A stretch of 6,720 nt of DNA from JALYNX01 sp040902845 (GCA_040902845.1 JBBDWM010000008.1:1-6720), one strand, 5' to 3'. Counted from the first letter of the stretch, positions 1 to 6,438 are shown. The notes: generated from the sequence alone by a model not told the origin. A program made the numbers and translations.

Positions 1-9
1 GCCTGAGCC

Positions 10-58
10 GCAATACGCAATACGCAATACGCAATACGCAATACGCAATACGCAACTC
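10..58. repeat. 7-bp tandem repeat (gcaatac)n
   Basis: Six perfect head-to-tail copies of gcaatac occupy 10-51. A seventh, decayed copy (gcaactc) follows at 52-58. The array is non-coding and lies beyond the 3' end of the minus-strand prenyl synthase gene. The unit is too short, and lacks unique spacers, for CRISPR. It may be a slippage-prone microsatellite-like array or part of a dispersed intergenic repeat. Its function cannot be told from one copy. Confidence 0.95.
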
Positions 59-64
59 GCGTGT

Positions 65-81
65 CAGGGAGCCATTCCCTG
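65..81 (-). terminator. Candidate terminator hairpin after the prenyl synthase gene
   Basis: Six perfect base pairs (65-70 with 76-81, caggga/tccctg) enclose a 5-nt loop. The hairpin lies about 40 nt downstream of the stop codon of the minus-strand prenyl synthase gene. There is no U-tract on either strand, so it is not a classical intrinsic terminator. It is equally possible that it is the tip of the larger heptamer inverted repeat around it. Confidence 0.3.
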
Positions 82-122
82 CGTTCTGTCTTTCTGCGTT
101 TGGCGTTTGGCGTTTTGCGGTC

Positions 123-1112
123 TTACGTCTTCGCCGCGTCTACCCGCTCGACAAGATACGACCCCAGGGTCTCCAGGATCTGCTTTGGCTTGCCATCGGG
201 GAGCGAGGCCAGCGCTTTCGACGCCAACTCCAGCCGACGCCCGGCCTCGGATAGCGAGGTGTCGACGTGACCGCCCGAGCGGACGATGTCGATCACCTCG
301 GTGACCACCTTATCGGGGTATGGCCGGGCACCCTCCAACAAAATGCGCACCCGGGAGCCTTGCGGACCGGCCAGGGCCTCGAGGACCGGCATCGTGAACT
401 TGCCCTCCCGAATGTCGGAGCCGGCCGGTTTGCCGATCGTCTCCTCGTCGGCCACCAGGTCGAGGGCATCGTCGGCGATCTGGAAGACCATCCCGACTTC
501 CCAGGCCCAATCGGAGAGAGATTCGACCACATCGTCCGCGGCATCGGCCGCTAGAGCCCCGAGACGGGCTGAGGTGCGGATCAGGGACGCCGTCTTCCCC
601 GCGATCACCTGTTCGTATTCGTCGACCCCGTGGTCGAGATCGAAGTCGAGCTGCAATTCCCGGGTCTGACCCTCCACCAAATCGGCATAGGTGGCGGCAA
701 GGAGACGAACCGATTCCTGGCTGAGGTGGGTGGCGGCGACCTCCGAGGCGCGGGCCATGAGGAAGTCTCCGGCAAGGATGGCGATGGTGTTCGACCAATT
801 GGCGTTGACCGAGGTGGCCCCGCGTCGGGTGTCGGCCTCGTCGATGACGTCATCGTGATACAGCGAGCCGACGTGGATCAATTCCACCGAGACACCTGCC
901 TCCACGGGGTGATGACCGTTGTAATCCCCGAATTCGGCGGCGAGCAAGGCGAGCAGGGGACGGAAGCGCTTGCCGCCCGCCACGAGCAGATGTTGGGCGA
1001 TCCTGGTCAGATAGGCGTCGTCGGCGGTGGCCGCTTCCAGCAGACGCTCCTCCACGCGCGACAAGGACGTCCAGATCCGCGGGATATCTATGAGACTTTG
1101 GAGATCGTCCAT
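123..1112 (-). CDS. Polyprenyl diphosphate synthase (trans-isoprenyl, long-chain type)
   Basis: This cytoplasmic enzyme condenses isopentenyl diphosphate onto an allylic diphosphate to build an all-trans polyprenyl chain. With the ATG at 1112 the protein has 329 aa, typical of the family. Motifs, numbered from this Met: GGKRFRP at 46-52 (IPP binding), the first Asp-rich motif DDVID at 87-91, KT at 173-174, the second Asp-rich motif DDALD at 214-218, then GKPAGSDIREGK at 226-237. The residues before DDVID (GSLYH) have a small residue at the fifth position upstream, which in this family favours long chains. A menaquinone side chain is therefore likely, but product length is inferred. An in-frame TTG at 1157 would add 15 residues. 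I preferred the ATG because the extension (ARFPRPCSVIPSS) looks unlike family sequence. Neither start has a good Shine-Dalgarno. A TAATAC hexamer about 11 nt before the ATG could give a nearly leaderless mRNA. The gene is divergent from clpC. Confidence 0.93.
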   Translation of the reverse strand: MDDLQSLIDIPRIWTSLSRVEERLLEAATADDAYLTRIAQHLLVAGGKRFRPLLALLAAEFGDYNGHHPVEAGVSVELIHVGSLYHDDVIDEADTRRGATSVNANWSNTIAILAGDFLMARASEVAATHLSQESVRLLAATYADLVEGQTRELQLDFDLDHGVDEYEQVIAGKTASLIRTSARLGALAADAADDVVESLSDWAWEVGMVFQIADDALDLVADEETIGKPAGSDIREGKFTMPVLEALAGPQGSRVRILLEGARPYPDKVVTEVIDIVRSGGHVDTSLSEAGRRLELASKALASLPDGKPKQILETLGSYLVERVDAAKT

Positions 1113-1177
1113 TCGTGACGATGGTATTACCGAACACGGGCGTGGGAAGCGGGCCAAGTGGGTCAGGACCTACCCGG

Positions 1178-1186
1178 TGTTAAACT
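1178..1186 (+). promoter_or_regulatory. Candidate extended -10 promoter of clpC
   Basis: TGT followed by TAAACT (1181-1186) fits an extended -10 element of the TANNNT type used by actinobacterial housekeeping sigma factors. Transcription would start near 1193, leaving a leader of about 20 nt that contains the Shine-Dalgarno. No convincing -35 box lies 16-18 bp upstream. A short palindrome, GGTC-AG-GACC (1161-1170), lies just upstream. I saw no CtsR direct repeat, HspR/HAIR box or clear ClgR site in this spacer. Confidence 0.35.
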
Positions 1187-1203
1187 TGCGTATGCCAGGC
1201 TTT

Positions 1204-1207
1204 GGAG
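1204..1207 (+). promoter_or_regulatory. Shine-Dalgarno of clpC
   Basis: GGAG ends 6 nt before the GTG at 1214. It supports that GTG as the true start, in agreement with the conserved ClpC N-terminus FERFTDRARR that follows immediately. Confidence 0.75.
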
Positions 1208-1213
1208 TGAGAG

Positions 1214-3691
1214 GTGTTTGAGCGGTTCACAGATCGGGCGCGCCGGGTCGTTGTTCTGGCCCAGGAAGAGGCGCGGCATTTAAACCACAACTACATCGGC
1301 ACCGAGCACATCTTGCTCGGTCTCCTCAACGAGGGCGAGGGCATCGCGGCCCAGGCCCTGGAGAGCCTAGACATCGACCTCGCATCGGTTCGCGACGAGG
1401 TCGTGAAGATCATCGGGCAGGGGCAGCAATCGCCCTCCGGACACATCCCCTTCACCCCCCGGGCCAAGAAGGTCCTCGAGTTGAGTCTGCGTGAGGCGCT
1501 GCAACTCGGCCACAACTACATCGGCACCGAGCACATCCTGCTCGGGCTGATCCGCGAGGGAGAAGGTGTGGCCGCCCAGGTGCTCCAGCAGTTGGGCGCC
1601 GAGCTCCAGAAGGTCCGCCAGACCGTCATCCAGCTCCTTTCCGGACCCGGCGGAAGCGAGGAGCAGTCTTCGGAGCCGACGGGATCCGGGAGTCGCGAGA
1701 CTGCTGCCGGTGGGTCGACCGTGCTCGACCAGTTCGGGCGCAACCTCACCCAGATGGCCCGGGAGGGCAAGCTCGACCCGGTCATCGGGCGTGAGCGGGA
1801 GATCGAGCGGGTCATGCAGATCCTCTCACGGCGCACCAAGAACAACCCGGTTCTCATCGGTGAGCCCGGTGTCGGCAAGACCGCAATCGTCGAAGGCCTG
1901 GCCCAACGGATCGTGGCCAAGGAAGTGCCAGAGAACCTCCAGGGCAAGAACCTCTACACCCTCGACCTGGGCGCCCTGGTTGCGGGGTCCCGATACCGAG
2001 GCGACTTCGAAGAGCGCCTCAAGAAGGTGCTGAAGGAGATCAAGAGCCGGGGGGACATCGTCCTCTTCATCGACGAGATCCACACCCTGGTCGGGGCCGG
2101 CGCCGCCGAGGGCGCCATCGACGCCGCATCCATCCTCAAGCCCATGCTGGCGCGCGGCGAGCTGCAGACGGTGGGTGCCACCACCCTCGAGGAGTACCGA
2201 AAGTATCTGGAGAAGGACTCGGCCCTGGAACGGCGGTTCCAGCCAGTGAAGGTCGAGGAGCCTTCGGTCACCGACACCATCCAGATCCTGCTCGGCCTCA
2301 AGGATCGCTACGAAGCCCACCACTCGGTCCGCTTCACCGATCAGGCAATCGTGAGCGCGGCCAACCTGGCTGATCGGTACTTGTCCGATCGCTTTCTCCC
2401 GGACAAGGCCATCGACCTCATCGACGAGGCGGGGAGCCGGACCCGGATTCATCGAACCAGCGATGTGCCCGAGATCACGGCCATCGACGAGAAGCTGTCC
2501 AATGTGCGTCGTGACAAGCAGGATGCGGTGGCTCGGGAGAATTACGAACGGGCGGCCAATCTCCGTGACGAGGAGCGGACCCTGCTCAGCGCACGTGCGG
2601 TGGAAGAAGCTGCCGACGCCGAGTCGGGATGGGTGATCGACGAGGAGGAGATCGCCCAGGTTCTGGCCCAGTGGACCGGGATCCCCGTGCACCGTCTCAC
2701 CGAGGAAGAGACCGCAAGGCTGGTTCACATGGAGGACGAGCTCCACAAGCGGATCATCGGTCAGCACGACGCGATCACAGCAGTGTCCAAAGCGATCCGG
2801 CGCACCCGGGCCGGGCTCAAGGATCCCCGCCGTCCTTCGGGCTCGTTCATCTTCCTCGGCCCGTCCGGGGTCGGCAAGACCGAGACCGCCAAAGCTTTGG
2901 CCGAATTCCTGTTCGGCAAGGAAGACGCCCTCATCCAGCTCGACATGTCCGAGTACATGGAGAAGCACACGGTCAGCCGTCTCGTCGGCTCGCCTCCCGG
3001 TTACGTGGGCTATGACGAGGGAGGACAGCTGACCGAGGCCGTGCGTCGCAAGCCGTTCTCGGTGGTCCTCTTCGACGAGGTCGAGAAGGCGCATCCCGAT
3101 GTTTTCAACACCCTGCTTCAGATCCTCGAAGAGGGCAGGTTGACCGATGCCCAGGGCCGGACCGTCGACTTCAAGAACACCGTGATCATCATGACGTCCA
3201 ACCTGGGAACCCGAGACCTTCACAAGAAGGCAGTGGGTTTCCACATCGAGGACGAGGAAATCTCCTACGAGTACATGAAGGTCCGGGTCACCGAGGAGCT
3301 CAAGAAGCATTTCCGACCCGAGTTCATCAACCGGCTCGACGAGATCATCGTCTTCCACGAGTTGAGCATGGAGGAGATCAAGAAGATCGTCGACCTGATG
3401 CTGCTTCGGGTCACGGATCAACTAACCAGCCAGCATCTAGACCTGGTGCTCACCGACGATGCCAAGGAGTTCCTCGGGTCGAAGGGCTACGACCCCGAGC
3501 TCGGAGCACGGCCGCTGCGTCGGGCCATCCAAAGGTTGCTCGAGGACCCGTTGTCCGAGCGTGTGCTGCTCGGCGAGTTCAAGGCGGGAACGACCATCAT
3601 GGTCTCGATGGACAGCGTGAACGACGAGCTTGCGTTCGAAGCGGTGGCCACTCCGACCACTCCACCAGTGGAGATGGCCGGTCAGGACTGA
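1214..3691 (+). CDS. clpC: ATP-dependent Clp protease ATP-binding subunit ClpC
   Basis: ClpC is a hexameric AAA+ unfoldase that feeds substrates into ClpP in the cytoplasm. The product has 825 aa from a GTG start, close to the roughly 810-850 aa usual for ClpC. The N-domain (about 1-145) has two Clp_N repeats, each containing HNYIGTEHILLGL (25-37 and 100-112). The first AAA+ domain shows Walker A GEPGVGKT (216-223), Walker B VLFIDE (283-288), GATT (321-324) and an arginine pair at 340-341. The middle domain contains a UVR-like helix pair (about 426-460, with NYERAANLRDEE), which separates ClpC from ClpB. The second AAA+ domain has Walker A GPSGVGKT (549-556) and Walker B VVLFDE (617-622). The ClpP-docking tripeptide VGF is at 674-676, so the protein should work with ClpP. 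The C-terminal domain includes GYDPELGARPLRR. All catalytic motifs are intact. No ctsR/mcsAB or lsr2 gene is adjacent, unlike the Firmicute and mycobacterial arrangements. Confidence 0.98.
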   Translation: MFERFTDRARRVVVLAQEEARHLNHNYIGTEHILLGLLNEGEGIAAQALESLDIDLASVRDEVVKIIGQGQQSPSGHIPFTPRAKKVLELSLREALQLGHNYIGTEHILLGLIREGEGVAAQVLQQLGAELQKVRQTVIQLLSGPGGSEEQSSEPTGSGSRETAAGGSTVLDQFGRNLTQMAREGKLDPVIGREREIERVMQILSRRTKNNPVLIGEPGVGKTAIVEGLAQRIVAKEVPENLQGKNLYTLDLGALVAGSRYRGDFEERLKKVLKEIKSRGDIVLFIDEIHTLVGAGAAEGAIDAASILKPMLARGELQTVGATTLEEYRKYLEKDSALERRFQPVKVEEPSVTDTIQILLGLKDRYEAHHSVRFTDQAIVSAANLADRYLSDRFLPDKAIDLIDEAGSRTRIHRTSDVPEITAIDEKLSNVRRDKQDAVARENYERAANLRDEERTLLSARAVEEAADAESGWVIDEEEIAQVLAQWTGIPVHRLTEEETARLVHMEDELHKRIIGQHDAITAVSKAIRRTRAGLKDPRRPSGSFIFLGPSGVGKTETAKALAEFLFGKEDALIQLDMSEYMEKHTVSRLVGSPPGYVGYDEGGQLTEAVRRKPFSVVLFDEVEKAHPDVFNTLLQILEEGRLTDAQGRTVDFKNTVIIMTSNLGTRDLHKKAVGFHIEDEEISYEYMKVRVTEELKKHFRPEFINRLDEIIVFHELSMEEIKKIVDLMLLRVTDQLTSQHLDLVLTDDAKEFLGSKGYDPELGARPLRRAIQRLLEDPLSERVLLGEFKAGTTIMVSMDSVNDELAFEAVATPTTPPVEMAGQD
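1286..1545 (+). repeat. 35-bp near-identical direct repeat inside clpC
   Basis: Positions 1286-1320 and 1511-1545 match at 34 of 35 bases (the only difference is a T/C in the Leu codon) and are 225 bp (75 codons) apart in the same frame. They encode the HNYIGTEHILL core of the two Clp_N repeats. Protein-level conservation explains part of the identity. The shared synonymous codons suggest codon preference or gene conversion between the halves. Confidence 0.85.
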
Positions 3692-3723
3692 CCGCTAAAG
3701 CAGCCCTGTTCGCGGGCCGATCC

Positions 3724-3745
3724 TATTGGGGCTACAACCCCAATA
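3724..3745 (+). terminator. 8-bp perfect hairpin between clpC and the M15 peptidase gene
   Basis: TATTGGGG (3724-3731) pairs perfectly with CCCCAATA (3738-3745) around a 6-nt loop. It lies 33 nt after the clpC stop and ends 3 nt before the peptidase ATG. It has no U-tract, so it may be an atypical terminator for clpC. Because it fills the place where a ribosome binding site should be, it could equally be an mRNA structure or operator that controls the next gene. Confidence 0.5.
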
Positions 3746-3748
3746 TTC

Positions 3749-4402
3749 ATGCCTACAGCTTTCGCAATACTGTCGCTCCTTGCCGCGCTGGTCCCAGGTG
3801 CCTCTTCTGAGTACGTCCCGGCAGGCGACAAGGCGTATTCCCTGGACCTCGAAGTCGATGGATACGTGAACGGCGACATGGACAGCACCCGCCTCATGAC
3901 CTATCGCGGTTGCACTCTCGAGCGCGACGCGGCATACATGTACGCCCTGCTGCTCGAAGCTGCGGAAGCGGACGGGATTCGGCTCCGCCCGGCCGACTGC
4001 TATCGCTCTTACAACCATCAGAAGGCCGCCTACGACAGACGATGTCCGAAGACCGAGGTCGATATCTATGAGGTCGACCCGATGAGCGGGGAGGTGGCCT
4101 CTGCAGGCACCAGGACGGTCCGGGTGTGCACCGGCCCGCCCACGGCGCGGGCTGGATATTCCAATCATGGATGGGGGCGCGCCGTCGACTTCGGTGATGG
4201 AACCGGGGTGCTCGGGTGCAACGACCGCGCCCTGCGCTGGATGCAGGGCAACGCCTACCGATTTGGCTGGGTTCACCCGAGGTGGGCATGGTGCGACATG
4301 GACACCCGTGAGCCGTGGCATTGGGAGTGGGCCGGTGTAACCGATCCCACCCTGGTCGGCTATTACGAGTTTAACGAGGAACTCATCAGGATCGTCCAGT
4401 GA
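3749..4402 (+). CDS. Secreted VanY-type D-Ala-D-Ala carboxypeptidase (peptidase family M15)
   Basis: M15 enzymes are zinc peptidases that trim D-Ala from peptidoglycan stem peptides or cleave related cell-wall bonds. The 217-aa product starts with a hydrophobic stretch (about 4-18) ending near GASS, a likely signal peptide, though its n-region has no Lys or Arg. Family motifs visible: CYRSYNHQ (84-91); SNHGWGRAVDF (138-148) with zinc ligands H140 and D147; and EPWHWEW (188-194) with catalytic E188 and zinc ligand H191. All key residues are present. Six cysteines (55, 84, 99, 127, 157, 182) suggest disulfides and an extracytoplasmic location. ATG 3749 is the first usual start after the clpC stop and lies in the same frame. 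No Shine-Dalgarno is visible, only the hairpin just upstream. The gene follows clpC on the same strand and converges on the acyltransferase gene with no gap. Substrate (D-Ala-D-Ala, or another peptide such as an L,D bond) cannot be decided. It is not evidence of vancomycin resistance. Confidence 0.88.
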   Translation: MPTAFAILSLLAALVPGASSEYVPAGDKAYSLDLEVDGYVNGDMDSTRLMTYRGCTLERDAAYMYALLLEAAEADGIRLRPADCYRSYNHQKAAYDRRCPKTEVDIYEVDPMSGEVASAGTRTVRVCTGPPTARAGYSNHGWGRAVDFGDGTGVLGCNDRALRWMQGNAYRFGWVHPRWAWCDMDTREPWHWEWAGVTDPTLVGYYEFNEELIRIVQ

Positions 4403-5722
4403 TCAACCGGCGGTAGCGGCCCTCCCCGGCATCCTGACCACTCCTCCCAGCAGCACTCCGATCACCGGCAGGGACAGCACCAGTCCGTTCAATCCATCGT
4501 CATCGGCGATTCCGATTGCCGCGAGCAGACCCAGCCCGGCGCAGATCGACACCACCGCGAGCACTGGCCGCCAGGCCGGTGGAGATGGTCGGGGATCCGA
4601 AGCGGGTCGCTCGAATTTCCCGAAGATGGCGATCAACCCGATGGTGACCACTCCGAGGACCGCAAACCAGATCGGGCGGGTCAACCACCATGCGGTCCAC
4701 AGAGGCTCGATCCCGAGGCCAAACCCTCCGACGGCGAGTGAGAGGCCGATGACCAGCACCATGGCGGTCAGATGCCAGAGGTAGAGGGTCATTATCTGAA
4801 AATTGACCCCGACCACGAGCTGCCATGCCCTCGGTCGGTTCAACCAGCGGCGCAACGGCCCTTCCAGAACGAGGACCAGCCCGACCTGGAACAACCCGAG
4901 AAAGGCGAGCGTCACCCGGGGCGGATAGCTGTTGGTGACCTCCGCGGTGTCGAGGCCCACCATCGCCACCGGGTACGGCCCCGCCCACACCAGGGAGAGG
5001 GTCGCGAGGAAGCCCACCAGAACCATTTCGACCCGTCTCGATATCCCATCGAGTTTCCCGTCGAGCCAGGCGTAGCCGAGCTGATGGACGGTCCCCCAGA
5101 CGAAGACGTAGTTGAGGAAACCCACCGGGATGATGTCTCCTGCGATCGACAACAGATCGCACAGCCCGGCCAGGGCAAACCCGAGGACGATGGACCAGAG
5201 ACCGATCCGATCCCAGAGTGCCAGCAGGGGTGGGGCGATGGTGACGATCACGACGTAGGCAGCGAGAAACCAGGTGGGAACCAACGCCACCTGGGAGGCC
5301 AGTTGCAGCACCTCCCAATCGAGTCCAAGCCGAAGCGCTAGCCACCCGAAAGCAGTCCAGAAAAGGAGGACGGGGACCACCGGGATCGCCAGCCGGCGGA
5401 GTCGGGAGCGAAGCCAGCCGCCGTAGCCGACCTCCCGCCGGCGTGCCGACCGCCAGGAGAGAGCATTGGCATATCCCCCTACGAAGAAGAAGATGGGCAT
5501 GACCTGGAGAACCCAGGTCAGCGGGTGGGTCCAGTCAGCCAGCCCGAGCAGGTGGCCCGGCTTCAACTGACCGTTCTCGACCGTGATCGCCGCCATCAGC
5601 CAATGCCCGAATACGACCACGAGGATGGACCCTGCGCGCAATGCGTCTACGACACGATTCCTGTCAGTCGGCGTCTCGGCCGCGACACGGCCAACTGTGG
5701 CGACGAATCCCACAGTTTTCAT
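4403..5722 (-). CDS. Acyltransferase-3 family integral membrane protein
   Basis: The 439-aa product fits the acyltransferase-3 family (Pfam Acyl_transf_3), membrane enzymes that move acetyl or other acyl groups onto surface glycans, lipids or antibiotics. The N-terminus carries the family signature: R23, D26, R29 (VVDALRAG) and the conserved H40 in VVVFGHW within the first membrane segment. A later YLWHL motif (314-318) matches the conserved Tyr/His segment. By eye there are ten to twelve membrane helices: for example about 30-46, 70-88, 112-130, 148-166, 174-193, 231-248, 270-287, 308-330, 351-368, 387-404 and 413-428. The Pro-rich loop at 372-385 precedes two extra C-terminal helices. ATG 5722 is used; no Shine-Dalgarno is seen. 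Its stop abuts that of the M15 peptidase gene, and it is divergent from the YhhQ gene. The acyl acceptor is unknown; a role in envelope modification is inferred from the family and the neighbouring peptidase. Confidence 0.87.
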   Translation of the reverse strand: MKTVGFVATVGRVAAETPTDRNRVVDALRAGSILVVVFGHWLMAAITVENGQLKPGHLLGLADWTHPLTWVLQVMPIFFFVGGYANALSWRSARRREVGYGGWLRSRLRRLAIPVVPVLLFWTAFGWLALRLGLDWEVLQLASQVALVPTWFLAAYVVIVTIAPPLLALWDRIGLWSIVLGFALAGLCDLLSIAGDIIPVGFLNYVFVWGTVHQLGYAWLDGKLDGISRRVEMVLVGFLATLSLVWAGPYPVAMVGLDTAEVTNSYPPRVTLAFLGLFQVGLVLVLEGPLRRWLNRPRAWQLVVGVNFQIMTLYLWHLTAMVLVIGLSLAVGGFGLGIEPLWTAWWLTRPIWFAVLGVVTIGLIAIFGKFERPASDPRPSPPAWRPVLAVVSICAGLGLLAAIGIADDDGLNGLVLSLPVIGVLLGGVVRMPGRAATAG

Positions 5723-5733
5723 TCTGGCCCGAG

Positions 5734-5768
5734 ACGGTCCGGGGATGCTGTCATGATGTCCGAACCGT
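5734..5768. promoter_or_regulatory. Imperfect inverted repeat in the divergent spacer
   Basis: Left arm acggtccgg (5734-5742) and right arm ccgaaccgt (5760-5768) pair at 8 of 9 positions around a 17-nt spacer containing the palindrome tcatga (5751-5756). It fills most of the 58 bp between the start codons of the acyltransferase (minus) and YhhQ (plus) genes. It could be an operator for a dimeric regulator shared by both genes. Chance is not excluded in GC-rich DNA, and I see no clear -10/-35 pair nearby. Confidence 0.35.
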
Positions 5769-5780
5769 GAATGGTCGACG

Positions 5781-6431
5781 GTGAGCAGGTTGAGATCCCC
5801 CTACCGAACCCTCCTGATCGTGAGTGGCGCCTATGTGGCCGCCCAGATGCTGGCGGACATCGGCAGTCTCCGCATCGTCGCGGTGGGCGGGTACGCGGTC
5901 GATGCGGGGACTCTGGTTTACCCCTTCACCTTCACCCTGCGCGATCTGGTCCACAAGATCGCCGGCAAGGCCGCCGCACGAACCCTGATCTTCCTGGCGG
6001 CAGTTATCAACCTCGTCATGGCCGGTTTCTTCTGGTTGACGGCGAAACTTCCACCCGATCCGTTCACCGGCCCCCAAACCGAGTTCGGCCAGGTGTTGTC
6101 ACCGGTCTGGGGCATTGTGATCGCCTCCATCGCCGCCGAAGTGGTCTCGGAGTTGATCGACACCGCGGCGTACAGCCGCTGGGTTGCCCATTTCGGCCAT
6201 CGACGGCAGTGGGGACGGGTGCTCGTCTCGAACGCGATTGCCATCCCGGTCGATTCGGCTCTGTTCGTGGGCCTGGCCACCCTGTTCGGGGTGTTCCCGG
6301 CTGAGGTGGCCTGGACGATCTTTTGGGTGAATGTGATCTTCAAAGGAGTCGTGACCTTGGTCTCGATCCCATGGATCTACTGGGTGAAGCCGACCCCCCT
6401 CCGCCTCGCCCTTGAGGAAGACGACCACTAA
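5781..6431 (+). CDS. yhhQ: Queuosine precursor transporter, YhhQ/VUT (DUF165) family
   Basis: YhhQ proteins are small inner-membrane transporters that import 7-deazaguanine precursors (preQ0/preQ1) for tRNA queuosine. The 216-aa product has the normal family length and about six membrane helices (roughly 10-27, 39-55, 66-88, 106-128, 148-170, 176-200). Recognisable family segments: VYPFTFTLRDLVHKIAGKAAAR (46-67, split by charged residues D55 and H58), ASIAAEVVSELIDTAAYSRW (115-134, with E120, E124 and D127), and SNAIAIPVDSALFV (150-163, with D158). The start is GTG 5781. An upstream in-frame stop at 5754-5756 limits other choices. A TTG at 5790 is an alternative, with GGTGA five nt before it. 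The overlapping ATG at 5771 is in another frame. The gene is followed, after a hairpin, by a BMP-family lipoprotein gene on the same strand. Whether the host makes or only salvages queuosine cannot be seen here. Confidence 0.9.
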   Translation: MSRLRSPYRTLLIVSGAYVAAQMLADIGSLRIVAVGGYAVDAGTLVYPFTFTLRDLVHKIAGKAAARTLIFLAAVINLVMAGFFWLTAKLPPDPFTGPQTEFGQVLSPVWGIVIASIAAEVVSELIDTAAYSRWVAHFGHRRQWGRVLVSNAIAIPVDSALFVGLATLFGVFPAEVAWTIFWVNVIFKGVVTLVSIPWIYWVKPTPLRLALEEDDH

Positions 6432-6438
6432 CCTCACA

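Larger units (their letters stand above)
8..120. repeat. Imperfect long inverted repeat built of 7-bp units
   Basis: A second run of 7-bp units, gcgtttg, gcgtttg and gcgtttt, lies at 96-116. The reverse complement of 94-120 aligns with 8-34 at 21 of 27 positions without gaps, so the two heptamer runs are roughly inverted copies. Because the left array has six units, pairing could also slide by multiples of 7 bp. The two arms flank the perfect hairpin at 65-81, and the right arm ends two bases before the prenyl synthase stop codon. Whether the arms fold in RNA or DNA is inference; the mismatches fall mainly at the middle bases of each unit. Confidence 0.6.

Noticed and set aside
10..58. CRISPR array
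   Set aside because: The unit is only 7 bp with no spacers and no cas genes nearby; it is a simple tandem repeat.
1113..1157. TTG start giving a 344-aa prenyl synthase
   Set aside because: It would put TTG ahead of a suitable ATG at 1112, and the added residues do not resemble family sequence. It is not fully excluded.
1113..1213. CtsR, HspR (HAIR) or ClgR operator before clpC
   Set aside because: No GGTCAAA direct repeat, no CTTGAGT/ACTCAAG pair and no clear ClgR palindrome was found by eye; the short GGTC-AG-GACC palindrome is too small to assign.
1826..3421. A 531-codon open frame antisense to clpC
   Set aside because: It lies wholly within clpC, which is fully conserved on the other strand. 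The translation shows no recognisable domain, and long antisense frames are expected from GC-rich third codon positions.
3695..4321. A 208-codon minus-strand frame opposite the M15 peptidase
   Set aside because: The plus strand carries intact zinc-peptidase motifs; the opposite frame shows no recognised features.
5723..5780. preQ1 riboswitch upstream of the YhhQ transporter gene
   Set aside because: The 58-nt spacer lacks the preQ1 aptamer pattern (short stem with A-rich tail and pseudoknot). Only a simple imperfect inverted repeat is present.
5771..6304. A 177-codon plus-strand frame starting with ATG just before the YhhQ start
   Set aside because: It overlaps the YhhQ frame. Its translation is rich in Arg, Gly and Pro without family features, whereas the YhhQ frame gives clear membrane helices and motifs.
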